DNA of 64,000 bases from Psychrobacter sp. JB385 (GTDB lineage: Bacteria; Pseudomonadota; Gammaproteobacteria; Pseudomonadales; Moraxellaceae): assembly GCF_900163785.1 (NCBI RefSeq), contig NZ_FUKN01000008.1, positions 1 to 64,000 on the forward strand, given 5' to 3'. Of the stretch, positions 1 through 8,291 are shown piece after piece. The notes below the pieces were generated by a model, which was given only the letters and a program-made list of their open reading frames with translations, was not told the DNA's origin and ran no database searches. The translations under genes were made by a program, and so were the position numbers. Position 1 is the first letter of the stretch. Each line of letters starts with the position of its first letter.

Positions 1-36
1 GTGGTTCGCCCATGTGAGAGTAGGTCATCGTCAGCT
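1..36 (+). rRNA. rrf: 5S ribosomal RNA, 3' end only
   Basis: The first bases match the conserved 3' end of bacterial 5S rRNA (GGTTCGCCCATGTGAGAGTA followed by the closing arm). The rest of the gene lies outside the window. An rRNA terminator follows directly. By inference, the 16S and 23S genes lie upstream on the same strand. The exact 3' end is uncertain by a few bases. Confidence 0.9.
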
Positions 37-49
37 CTCTATTCTGACT

Positions 50-84
50 AGCCCCTTGATACTAACGTATCAGGGGGCTTTTCT
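50..84 (+). terminator. Intrinsic terminator of the rRNA operon
   Basis: A 13-bp stem (50-62 with 67-79, one G-U pair) closes a TAAC loop and runs into a T-rich stretch. It sits directly behind the 5S end, where an rrn terminator is expected. Confidence 0.9.
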
Positions 85-249
85 TTGTGTGGCTGTTTTG
101 TAAGATCTTTCTCATAATATTAATTCTTCTATACTTTCTTTCTATTTGTATTCTCAGCTTTCAAATATCGTTATGGTATTCAAAATATTAGATATTGGGT
201 TTTATATCTACTGTCTTTTTTTATGCATATTTTGGCATTCGTATTTATT

Positions 250-286
250 AAAATGATTTGACTTATATCATTTTAACTGATAATTT
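250..286 (+). promoter_or_regulatory. Probable promoter and inverted repeat upstream of the TRAP genes
   Basis: TTGACT (258-263) and TAATTT (281-286) are separated by 17 bp and resemble a sigma-70 promoter. An inverted repeat, AAAATGAT (250-257) and ATCATTTT (267-274), overlaps the -35 box and could be an operator. The 335 bp between the rRNA terminator and dctP are otherwise AT-rich. They also hold a strong Shine-Dalgarno-like GGAGGT at 319-324, followed 8 bp later by an 11-codon TTG frame (333-368). Confidence 0.45.
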
Positions 287-414
287 TAAACAGTATTTTT
301 ATCTAAGTTAATAACACGGAGGTATTAACTGATTGAATAAAGTGGTTTTTATTGGATCAAAGTATTAAATTTCCGCAGTACTCCTACCCTTATAATTATC
401 AAAAGGAATTGATA

Positions 415-1473
415 ATGAAGTTAGCTCCTCTTTTTTCAATTGGTGCTTTAGCCGCTATTAGCCTTTTTGGTTGTTCTAACCAATCCGCTGATGCCACTGC
501 TGGATCATCAGCATCCTCTCAAGACACAACCGTTTTACGCTTCTCTCATTTTTGGCCAGCCACGTCTTCTATTAGTACAGAAGTTTTTGAACCATGGGCA
601 AAACAAATAGAAGAAGATTCTAATGGACGCTTAAAGGTAGAGTTATACCCATCAGCGGGTCTTGCGAAAGCCGATGTGACCTATGAGTCTGCTGCTAAAG
701 GCACTATTGATATCGGTTCACAAGCACATGGCTATACCAGTGGTCGTTTTCCTCTCACTCAGATTGCTGAGCTTCCAGGTTTATCAAATTCAGCCACTCA
801 GATGGGCTGTATGCTACAGACACTTTATGAGGACGGAACGCTTGCCAGTGAATACAAAGACACGCACATGTTATTTATGTATGGTGCTGGACCAGGTTCT
901 CTGCATACCACTGATAAGCTTATTCGTACACCTGCAGATATGAAAGGAATGCGTATTCGTCGTCCTTCAGCAGTCGCGGGTGATATTATTGAAAGTGCAG
1001 GTGCCTCACCTGTCGGATTGCCTGCCAATGACATGTATACCTCTCTACAACGGGGTGTGGTTGATGGTCTTAGTTTTCCATGGGAGGCCGTGACTGCTTT
1101 TAAAATTGACGAAATCACTAAGTACCATACCAATATTCCGTTTTATAGCTCAGCCCTCATGGTGACGATGAATAAGGACAAATACGACAGCCTACCTGAT
1201 GATTTGAAACAAGTCTTGGATAAAAACTCAGGTATGGCGCTTGCCAATAAGGTGGGTGAAGTATTTGATAAGCATGATCAGATGGCGATACAAGCGGCCA
1301 AGGATAAAGGCGACGAAATTATCGAGATTCCTGATCCTCTCAATGACCCAAATTGGAAAGGTCCGCTTGAAAAGGGGACTAAGAAATATTTGAGTGATGT
1401 CAAAGCGTTAGGTCTGGATGCCGATAGTGTCTACGAAAAAGCCAAAGCTGCTAGCGCAGCCTGTAAGGTTTAG
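415..1473 (+). CDS. dctP: TRAP transporter substrate-binding lipoprotein (DctP family)
   Basis: This is the solute receptor of a tripartite ATP-independent periplasmic transporter, which captures an organic anion and hands it to the DctQM permease. ATG at 415 is preferred over an in-frame TTG at 352 because AAAGGAA lies just upstream and the protein then begins with a signal peptide. The peptide ends in LFGC, a lipobox-like site followed by a Ser/Ala-rich linker, so the mature protein is probably lipid-anchored. The conserved receptor region MRIRRPS, followed by a VVDGLSFPWE-type segment, is present. About 352 residues, normal for the family. dctQ follows after 17 bp. The substrate cannot be read from sequence; a C4-dicarboxylate or other carboxylate is likely. 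Confidence 0.9.
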   Translation: MKLAPLFSIGALAAISLFGCSNQSADATAGSSASSQDTTVLRFSHFWPATSSISTEVFEPWAKQIEEDSNGRLKVELYPSAGLAKADVTYESAAKGTIDIGSQAHGYTSGRFPLTQIAELPGLSNSATQMGCMLQTLYEDGTLASEYKDTHMLFMYGAGPGSLHTTDKLIRTPADMKGMRIRRPSAVAGDIIESAGASPVGLPANDMYTSLQRGVVDGLSFPWEAVTAFKIDEITKYHTNIPFYSSALMVTMNKDKYDSLPDDLKQVLDKNSGMALANKVGEVFDKHDQMAIQAAKDKGDEIIEIPDPLNDPNWKGPLEKGTKKYLSDVKALGLDADSVYEKAKAASAACKV

Positions 1474-1490
1474 CCTATTGGAGGTGTTAC

Positions 1491-2018
1491 ATGATCTTTT
1501 TAATTAAAATCAGTACCTTCATTTCTAGGTTATGCCAGTTTTTTGGCGGTGTCAGTCTTATCATTATCGTATTAGCGACCATGTTGGATGTGACGGCTCG
1601 TTATATATTTAAGCTCACGGGCGGCGAGTTTGGGTTTACCGTAAAAGGGAGTGTAGAGATTGTCTCTTACTTTATGTTATTTGCGTTACTTGCTGCTTTT
1701 GCCGCTTTTGTAGAGCGCTCACAAATCATCGTCGATGTATTCACCCAAAAGATGCCTCAAGCTATTAAAGGTTACATGATGGGCATCTTTATGTTGGGCT
1801 TCTTTGTCATTGGAGTTGTCTTCTCGTGGGGTCTCTATGAAAGTGCAATCGATGCTGTAGAGTATGGCAAGGTCACTCAAGATCTTAGAGTCTCGATGAT
1901 GCCTATCTATATGTTTAGTGCCTTTTTGAGCCTTTTGCTTGCCGTTCGCTCATTGATTGAATCCATCAATATCTTTAAAACTGGCGAGTTTTTTGATGCT
2001 GAGGAGACAGGCGCATGA
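1491..2018 (+). CDS. dctQ: TRAP transporter small permease subunit (DctQ family)
   Basis: Small membrane subunit of the TRAP transporter; it joins DctM in the inner membrane to form the sodium-driven permease. The 175 residues contain four hydrophobic segments, with the family-typical stretch VTARYIFKLTGGEFGFTVKG after the first helix. The start has GGAGG seven bases upstream. Its stop overlaps the dctM start (ATGA at 2015-2018), which implies translational coupling. Position and size between dctP and dctM agree with the assignment. Confidence 0.9.
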   Translation: MIFLIKISTFISRLCQFFGGVSLIIIVLATMLDVTARYIFKLTGGEFGFTVKGSVEIVSYFMLFALLAAFAAFVERSQIIVDVFTQKMPQAIKGYMMGIFMLGFFVIGVVFSWGLYESAIDAVEYGKVTQDLRVSMMPIYMFSAFLSLLLAVRSLIESINIFKTGEFFDAEETGA

Positions 2019-3304
2019 GTCCAGAAATTATCGGTGCCATTGGTCTGCTGGTCATGATTTTATTGGTGGTGCTGCGAGTGCCAGTTGCATTGGCTATGTT
2101 GGGTGTGGGATTGGTCGGTTTTGGTGCTGTGACTGCGCCAAGTGGGGCACTGCAAATGCTAAAAGACATTCCAGTCGATGTCTTGGCAAAGTATGATTTT
2201 AGCGCCATTCCTTTGTTTATTTTGATGGGCGTATTCGCGACTCATTCAGGTATGGCGGGTAAGTTGTTTGAAGCAACGCGCACCATATTTGGTGGCGTGA
2301 GGGGCAGTCTTGGCATTGCAGGTATTGGCTCATCTGGTATTTTTGCTTCTATCTCAGGGTCTTCACTTGCGACTGCATCTACCATGACCAAAGTCGCTCT
2401 GCCCCAAATGGAAAAGTACGGCTATCAGCCAGGTTTTGCCTGCGGTATCTTAGCCGCTGGTGGAACGCTGGGTATTATGATTCCGCCCAGTATTGCATTA
2501 CTGGTCTATGCTATCTTAACTCAGCAATCTGTCGGTGATATGTTTATCGCAGGTTTTTTGCCGGGTATATTGGGTATGGTGATGTACTCGATCACTGTGA
2601 TGATCATGGTACGCTGGAAACCGCATCTTGCCCGTCGCGGTGAACCAACGTCAATAAAAGCAAAGCTGTTGTCATTGACTGGTTTGATACCGTTTAGCTT
2701 TATTTTTATCATTATTATCGCTGGTATTTTCTTTGGGTTATTTACCCCAACAGAAGGCGCAGCAGTGGGCGCTTTTGTATCGTGGGCTTATGCTTTTGCC
2801 AAAGGCATGCGCCTAAAGGGCTTAAAGCAGTCACTCATTGAGACGCTTGCGCTATCAGCAGTGGTCTTTTTTATGCTACTTGGCGCCGAGGCATTGGGTT
2901 ATTTTATTTCGGTATCACGTCTGTCTTACACAATGGCGACTTGGATTGGGACTTTATCAGTTAGCCCTATGATTGTGCTGATTTGCATTTTGGTCATGTA
3001 CTTTTTGCTAGGGTTATTTATGGATGCGCTCGCGATGTTGGTTATCACGATTCCAGTGGTTTATCCCATCATTGTAGCATTAGGGTTTGATCCGGTGTGG
3101 TTTGGCATTATTGCCGTATTAACGGTAGAGCTGGGTTTGATCACACCTCCGATGGGGATGAATATCTTTGTCATCAAAGCGATGGCACCGCATATTAAAC
3201 TGAGTGATATGTTCCGAGGCGTTGCGCCTTTTATTGTCTCAGATGTGATTCGACTGGGTATTTTGGTCGCTTTCCCAGCCATTTCGTTGGTGTTATTGAC
3301 GTAA
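2015..3304 (+). CDS. dctM: TRAP transporter large permease subunit (DctM family)
   Basis: Main transport subunit, 429 residues with about a dozen hydrophobic segments, as in other DctM proteins. It carries the family hallmarks GSSLATASTMTKVALP (about residues 115-130), GTLGIMIPPSIALLVY and the C-terminal half repeat ELGLITPPMGMNIFVIK. The start overlaps the dctQ stop by 4 bp and has GGAG upstream. It is the last gene of the dctPQM operon, and a terminator follows about 70 bp later. Confidence 0.93.
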   Translation: MSPEIIGAIGLLVMILLVVLRVPVALAMLGVGLVGFGAVTAPSGALQMLKDIPVDVLAKYDFSAIPLFILMGVFATHSGMAGKLFEATRTIFGGVRGSLGIAGIGSSGIFASISGSSLATASTMTKVALPQMEKYGYQPGFACGILAAGGTLGIMIPPSIALLVYAILTQQSVGDMFIAGFLPGILGMVMYSITVMIMVRWKPHLARRGEPTSIKAKLLSLTGLIPFSFIFIIIIAGIFFGLFTPTEGAAVGAFVSWAYAFAKGMRLKGLKQSLIETLALSAVVFFMLLGAEALGYFISVSRLSYTMATWIGTLSVSPMIVLICILVMYFLLGLFMDALAMLVITIPVVYPIIVALGFDPVWFGIIAVLTVELGLITPPMGMNIFVIKAMAPHIKLSDMFRGVAPFIVSDVIRLGILVAFPAISLVLLT

Positions 3305-3370
3305 TTTTTATTTGTAATAATGACCCTTTAAGCTAAAAATCTCAAATTTAATCAATCGTTCTATTTTTTG

Positions 3371-3404
3371 AGCCATATCGTTGTCATAACGATGTGGCTT
3401 TTTT
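3371..3404 (+). terminator. Intrinsic terminator of dctPQM
   Basis: A 12-bp stem (3371-3382 with 3388-3399, one G-U pair) with a GTCAT loop is followed by a run of T. The 250 bp from here to the next gene show no supported feature. Confidence 0.85.
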
Positions 3405-3656
3405 ATGGCAAAGCAAAAAGCTGATAAACGGAATCGATATAGTATGAGCAGCCAGAAGGTGCGCTACAACATTACAGTACCTAAAACCCACATGATTAGT
3501 AAAAATGGTTTGAGCCAGTGTTTGATTGCTAAGGTAGTTGCTTAGTACAGTGTGGAGCAGCACGATAACTTTTCTTATCATTCTAAAATTTGATGGATGT
3601 AGTAAACTGGTTAGTGTTTTGGTATTTACCCTTTTATATGATGAGTAGAGACAGTC

Positions 3657-4709
3657 ATGGCAGTCGATTTTAGTAACACGCTAATAGTCGCGATTTCTGC
3701 AACCGCACTTTTTGATTTAACAGAGTCTGAGAGCTATTTAGTACGATTGTTAGAGCAAAAACCAGCAAGCGCTATCAAAGAGTTTCGCGATTATATGACG
3801 GAACGTGAGAATGAGCCTTTAGCTATTGGCGCAGGCTATCCACTGATCAAAGCTTTATTAAATTTGAACGAATATTGTGAAGACAAAAATGGGCAAGATT
3901 TAGAAATCGAAGCGCCTTTGGTCGAAGTCGTTATCGTCTCAAAAAGCAGTCCAGACACAGGCATCCAAGTACTCAATGCCATTTTGGCGCATGGGCTAAA
4001 TATTTCCCGATCCGCCTTTATTTCAGGAAGTCCAATTGCGCCCTACATCAAAGATTTTAATGTCGATTTGTTTTTAACCACCAATCGTGATGATGCGCAG
4101 CAAGTCGCCGATGCCAATATTTGTGCTTGTGCGATATTGGATGCGACACCTGTCAATACCTATGAATTGGACACCAATCAGCTGCGTATCGCCTTTGATG
4201 GTGACGCGGTACTGTTTGATGACTCAGGTGAGCTGCTATATAAACAAAAAGGTCTGCGAGCGTTTCATGATCGCGAAACACAAATGCGTGATTTGCCGAT
4301 TGAAAAGGGGCCTTACGCTGAATTGCTGATCAAATTATCAAACTTACAAGAGCGACTGCCAGCTGGCCTTCAGCACTCTCCCATAAAGATTGCACTGGTC
4401 ACTGCTCGTAATGCGCCTGCTGACTTACGAGCGATTAAAACGCTAAGAGAATGGGGCGTCAATGTGGATATGGCGTTTTTCTTGGGCGGTTTAGAAAAAA
4501 CAGCCGTATTGAGAACCTTTGCTCCGCACATCTTTTTTGATGATTCGATCAAACACATCGATGCAGCACGTGATTTCATCCCTACGGCATTGGTGCCGTA
4601 CCACTCAACCTCATTGTTGCATAGTGACAGTTATTTGACGCCTGATAAAGATGCGACCTTGATGGCTTTTGAGCCTGTAGAGCGACCAGCTTTTACCGTA
4701 CGTCACTAA
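3657..4709 (+). CDS. 5'-nucleotidase (cytosolic NT5C1-like family, PF06189)
   Basis: Predicted cytoplasmic enzyme that removes phosphate from nucleoside 5'-monophosphates. The 350 residues carry the family's N-terminal motif FSNTLIVAISATALFDL, a region around SRSAFISGSPIAPYI, and the HAD-like acidic motif FDGDAVLFDDSGELL near residue 180. A second acidic segment, IFFDDSIKHID, lies near the C-terminus. There is no signal peptide or membrane segment. A rhomboid gene follows after 39 bp on the same strand and may be cotranscribed. The family assignment is firm; substrate preference is unknown. Confidence 0.85.
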   Translation: MAVDFSNTLIVAISATALFDLTESESYLVRLLEQKPASAIKEFRDYMTERENEPLAIGAGYPLIKALLNLNEYCEDKNGQDLEIEAPLVEVVIVSKSSPDTGIQVLNAILAHGLNISRSAFISGSPIAPYIKDFNVDLFLTTNRDDAQQVADANICACAILDATPVNTYELDTNQLRIAFDGDAVLFDDSGELLYKQKGLRAFHDRETQMRDLPIEKGPYAELLIKLSNLQERLPAGLQHSPIKIALVTARNAPADLRAIKTLREWGVNVDMAFFLGGLEKTAVLRTFAPHIFFDDSIKHIDAARDFIPTALVPYHSTSLLHSDSYLTPDKDATLMAFEPVERPAFTVRH

Positions 4710-4748
4710 AACATATCTGAAAATTCAATCAAAAGGATAAAGTCGTCT

Positions 4749-5354
4749 ATGAAGTGGCAGCAATTGCTCAACTTGATCATAGTCCGTATCAAGCAGGTCA
4801 TTGGCTTATATGCATTTGTACTCATACCAATGTGGGGCATGTTTTTTTTAAATGATGTATTGCTGTTTGGTATGTGGAACATCTTTGGGATTGTGCCGCG
4901 CGCTTTTGATATAGGGAGTATGATCGGGGTGTTTGCATCATGGACGATGCATGGAAGCTTTTCACATTTACTGGGCAATACGCTAACGTTATTACAAATC
5001 TTGTTTTTATTTGGATTGTTTGAAAAAAATGCCTACCGCACGATACTCAAACTGATTGTTGCATCAGGATTGGTCACATGGGTTATTGGCTCGCCACTGT
5101 CCATTCACATTGGGGCGTCAGGACTGTGTTTTGCGATGCTTGGCTATATGATTGGCGGCGCAATATTTGCGCGGCGCTGGGGTTACTTACTGGCATGTAT
5201 AATCATGGGCACAGGGTACTGGTTGACGATCAAACAAGGACTGATGCCGCAACAAGGTATCTCATTTGCGGCGCATTTTGGTGGCTTGTGTGCTGGGCTA
5301 TTGTTAGGCGCTAACTCAAAACATACGTATTCAGCAACCTCTCAGCGCTATTGA
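4749..5354 (+). CDS. Rhomboid family intramembrane serine protease
   Basis: Membrane protease of 201 residues with about six hydrophobic segments. All catalytic signatures can be seen: SFSHLLGN (His73, Asn77) for the oxyanion region, GASG with the nucleophile Ser124, and AAHFGG with the dyad His176. The spacing fits the minimal six-helix rhomboid core, with no extra cytoplasmic domain. AGGA lies upstream of the ATG. The gene follows the 5'-nucleotidase after 39 bp. Natural substrates are unknown. Confidence 0.88.
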   Translation: MKWQQLLNLIIVRIKQVIGLYAFVLIPMWGMFFLNDVLLFGMWNIFGIVPRAFDIGSMIGVFASWTMHGSFSHLLGNTLTLLQILFLFGLFEKNAYRTILKLIVASGLVTWVIGSPLSIHIGASGLCFAMLGYMIGGAIFARRWGYLLACIIMGTGYWLTIKQGLMPQQGISFAAHFGGLCAGLLLGANSKHTYSATSQRY

Positions 5355-5458
5355 ATGCTTAGCATTATTCAACCTACATCATATAAAGGTCACTGAATCA
5401 TTTTATAAATAGGTTGGTCACAATGACGTTGATTCTAAGCGGTAGAGCAGCGCTGGTG

Positions 5459-5998
5459 TTAACTCATGCAAACACTGATAAGTAAAGGATCATCTTTAGC
5501 CAATGCTCGCCATGCTGTGGTCTGCTTGACATGCTCGTCGATAGTCAGCGTACTGTCTTTTGCAGGCAATACATAATCTGCCCGAGCGGGGGCGCTGCAA
5601 TCTATTACTTGCGAGACTTTTTGCACACCTCTACGTCTCTCAAACAGATACAAATTGACCAAATGTACATCTGGGTTATCAACTTGCACAGTGGCATTGC
5701 CAATATCGGCTGCGATAAAGCGTAATATTTGCGGCTTAACGTAAGTCCATGGGCGGAACCATGTACTCTCTTCAATTTTTTTAACGACAGTGACACCTTC
5801 AGGAAGTTGCGTCACCTGTTGATCAAACCAGCTATACTCCTGTTGAATCTGGAAGCCAAATATACCAATGGCAGCAAATAATGGGATAAGCCATTTTGGT
5901 GTTCTTTTGCCTGCCAGTTTGCTGAGGTGAGTTATGATCAGTGCTATCCCAGCCAGACCAAATCCAGCAGCTATCGTAGCGATAAACTCGTAAAGCAT
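5459..5998 (-). CDS. Conserved hypothetical membrane-anchored protein
   Basis: No family was recognised. The 179 residues start with two hydrophobic segments (about 1-25 and 36-53) separated by a basic loop, followed by a mostly polar domain of about 125 residues that probably faces the periplasm. That domain holds two cysteines, one near DCSAPARADY and one at the C-terminal VCMS. The start is supported by AAGGAAG upstream. It stands alone, convergent with the rhomboid gene; the 104 bp between them show no clear terminator. Confidence 0.7.
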   Translation of the reverse strand: MLYEFIATIAAGFGLAGIALIITHLSKLAGKRTPKWLIPLFAAIGIFGFQIQQEYSWFDQQVTQLPEGVTVVKKIEESTWFRPWTYVKPQILRFIAADIGNATVQVDNPDVHLVNLYLFERRRGVQKVSQVIDCSAPARADYVLPAKDSTLTIDEHVKQTTAWRALAKDDPLLISVCMS

Positions 5999-6157
5999 AA
6001 AATCTTCCTTAATGCGATAAGCGCTTTTAATTAAGCGTCTGTAGTAGAGCAGAACTTAAGAATTTTTGTAAAAAATAGAGGATAAAAAAATCACTCACAA
6101 GCAGCAACTGCCTGTGAGTGATATATATTAACGCAAAATATATCCTCATTCGTGCGC

Positions 6158-8026
6158 TTAGTGGTCGATTGCACCGCCAGCGCCGCGTGGAGAGCGAACA
6201 CTTTCAACCAGTTCTTGAATGTACAATGGTGGCGCTGGTGTCGCATATGAGACAATAAATGCTACGATGAAGTTAAGCATAGCACCAACCGCACCAAATG
6301 ATAATGGCGAGATACCAAACAGCCAATACTCTTCTGTATCAGGGAAACTTGCAGTACCACTGATGAAGAACCAACCTTTGAACAAAAAGATATAAACTAG
6401 GATACTAATCAAACCTGTTAACATACCAGCGATAGCGCCAAGGCTGTTAATACGTTTAGAGAAAATACCCATCATTAGTACTGGGAATAGTGACGCTCCC
6501 GCAATACCAAAGGCTAATGCCACGACTTGTGCGGCAAAGCCTGGTGGATTGATACCTAACCATGTTGCTACTACAATCGCAATACCCATAGTGATACGCG
6601 CTACTTTTAACTCGCCTTTATCACTAATATTTGGGTTGAGGTTTCTTTTGATCAAATCATGACTGATCGCTGATGAGATAGCCAATAGTAGACCTGCGGC
6701 AGTTGATAGTGCTGCGGCCAAGCCACCTGCTGCAATAAGACCAATAACCCATGGTGGAAGATTTGCAATTTCTGGGTTAGCGAGTACTAGAATGTCATTG
6801 TTTACGTCAAGCTCGTTACCTGCCCAACCTGCTTTTGCGAATCGACCATCGACTTCTAGATCGTGTGCAGTACGAGCTTGATCGAGAGCAGCAGTTGCTG
6901 CTGCAACATCGCCACCATCAGCTTCAGCAGTATTTAATGCCAATTGAGCGGCACCAAGTCCACTATCGTTATACATTTGAATACGACCATCATTATTGAG
7001 ATCATTGTATTTAATGAGGCCAGTCTCTTCCCATGTTCTCATCCAATCTGGACGTTGATCATAGTTGATAGACTCAGCTTCCACGCCTTGTGGATAGATA
7101 GTATCGATTAGATTTAGACGCGCCATCGCACCTACAGCAGGAGCAGTGAAGTAAAGTAACGCAATGAATACGAGCGCCCAACCTGCTGACCAACGCGCAT
7201 CAGATACTTTAGGTACAGTGAAAAAGCGGATAATAACGTGTGGTAGACCTGCTGTACCAATCATTAGCGACAAGGTAAATAGCACCATGTTTAGCTTATT
7301 TGGTACATCAGCGGTATAAGCAGTGAACCCTAAGTCAGTCACTACCTGATCAAGCTTAGTCAATAAAGGTATACCTGATTCGACATGGTTTGAGAACAAA
7401 CCGAGACCTGGAATGGGATTACCTGTCAACTCAAGTGAGATAAATACCGCAGGGATAGTATAAGCAATGATTAGAACGACATACTGTGCAACCTGCGTGT
7501 AGGTAATACCTTTCATACCGCCTAGTACGGCATAGAAGAAAACAACCACAGCAGCAATAAGAAGGCCAGTCGTATTGTCGACTTCTAAGAAACGTGAGAA
7601 CGCGACGCCAGCCCCTGTCATCTGACCAATAACGTAGGTAGTCGACGCAATAATCAAACACACGACCGCGATCATAGCGGCTGTCTTAGAGTAAAAACGG
7701 TCCCCAATAAAATCAGGAACCGTAAATTTACCGAACTTACGTAAGTATGGTGCTAGCAGCATCGCTAGAAGTACATAACCACCCGTCCAGCCCATTAGAT
7801 ACGTTGATGCGCCATAACCCCCAGCGGCAAGAATACCTGCCATTGAAATAAAGGATGCCGCACTCATCCAGTCAGCGGCGGTTGCCATACCGTTGATGAC
7901 GGGATGGACACCACCACCTGCAACATAGAATTCACTGGTTGAACCAGCTCGCGCCCAGATTGCAATACCGAAGTATAGAGCGAAGGATAGACCGACAAAA
8001 ATAATATTGATTACAAATTGACTCAT
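6158..8026 (-). CDS. Sodium:solute symporter, large subunit (SSS family, VC_2705-like)
   Basis: Large subunit of a two-component sodium/solute symporter related to acetate permease ActP. It is 622 residues with about 13 hydrophobic segments; the N-terminal GIAIWARAGSTSEFYVAGGG and the AADWMSAASFISMAG stretch are typical. It is longer than usual relatives because of an insertion of roughly 100 residues (about 315-415) between helices. The insertion contains DLNNDGRI near residue 342 and DVNNDILV near 403, both resembling calcium-binding loops. The small subunit lies 4 bp upstream. The transported solute is probably a short carboxylate such as acetate, which is inference. Confidence 0.9.
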   Translation of the reverse strand: MSQFVINIIFVGLSFALYFGIAIWARAGSTSEFYVAGGGVHPVINGMATAADWMSAASFISMAGILAAGGYGASTYLMGWTGGYVLLAMLLAPYLRKFGKFTVPDFIGDRFYSKTAAMIAVVCLIIASTTYVIGQMTGAGVAFSRFLEVDNTTGLLIAAVVVFFYAVLGGMKGITYTQVAQYVVLIIAYTIPAVFISLELTGNPIPGLGLFSNHVESGIPLLTKLDQVVTDLGFTAYTADVPNKLNMVLFTLSLMIGTAGLPHVIIRFFTVPKVSDARWSAGWALVFIALLYFTAPAVGAMARLNLIDTIYPQGVEAESINYDQRPDWMRTWEETGLIKYNDLNNDGRIQMYNDSGLGAAQLALNTAEADGGDVAAATAALDQARTAHDLEVDGRFAKAGWAGNELDVNNDILVLANPEIANLPPWVIGLIAAGGLAAALSTAAGLLLAISSAISHDLIKRNLNPNISDKGELKVARITMGIAIVVATWLGINPPGFAAQVVALAFGIAGASLFPVLMMGIFSKRINSLGAIAGMLTGLISILVYIFLFKGWFFISGTASFPDTEEYWLFGISPLSFGAVGAMLNFIVAFIVSYATPAPPLYIQELVESVRSPRGAGGAIDH

Positions 8027-8030
8027 AGCA

Positions 8031-8291
8031 TTATTCCTCGTCTACGCCATATTGTTTATCTAACTTATTCATACGCCAAGCGTAAAAGAAGATTAAGACC
8101 ATAAATACTATAATCGCGCCTTGCTGAGCAAACCAAAAGCCCAGATCAGTACCGCCGACTTTAATACCAGCTAAGAGAGGACGTAATAAGATTCCAAAAC
8201 CATAAGAGCATAGTGCCCAAATGACTAGACAGCCTAAAATGAGACGGACATTGGCACGCCAATAACCGGATGAATCGTTGTGGTTTTCCAT
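8031..8291 (-). CDS. Sodium:solute symporter small subunit (DUF4212)
   Basis: An 86-residue membrane protein with two hydrophobic segments, matching the small-subunit family that is always encoded next to VC_2705-type symporters. Recognisable features are the N-terminal YWRANVRLIL, GTDLGFWFAQQGAI at the start of the second helix, and FYAWRMNKLD after it. AAGGAG lies upstream of the ATG. The large subunit follows after only 4 bp, so the two are translated together. Confidence 0.88.
   Translation of the reverse strand: MENHNDSSGYWRANVRLILGCLVIWALCSYGFGILLRPLLAGIKVGGTDLGFWFAQQGAIIVFMVLIFFYAWRMNKLDKQYGVDEE

Noticed and set aside
3444..3545. Small frame of 33 codons (MSSQKVRYNITVPKTHMISK...)
   Set aside because: There is no ribosome binding site and no family that I can support; it could be a gene remnant, but the evidence is too weak.
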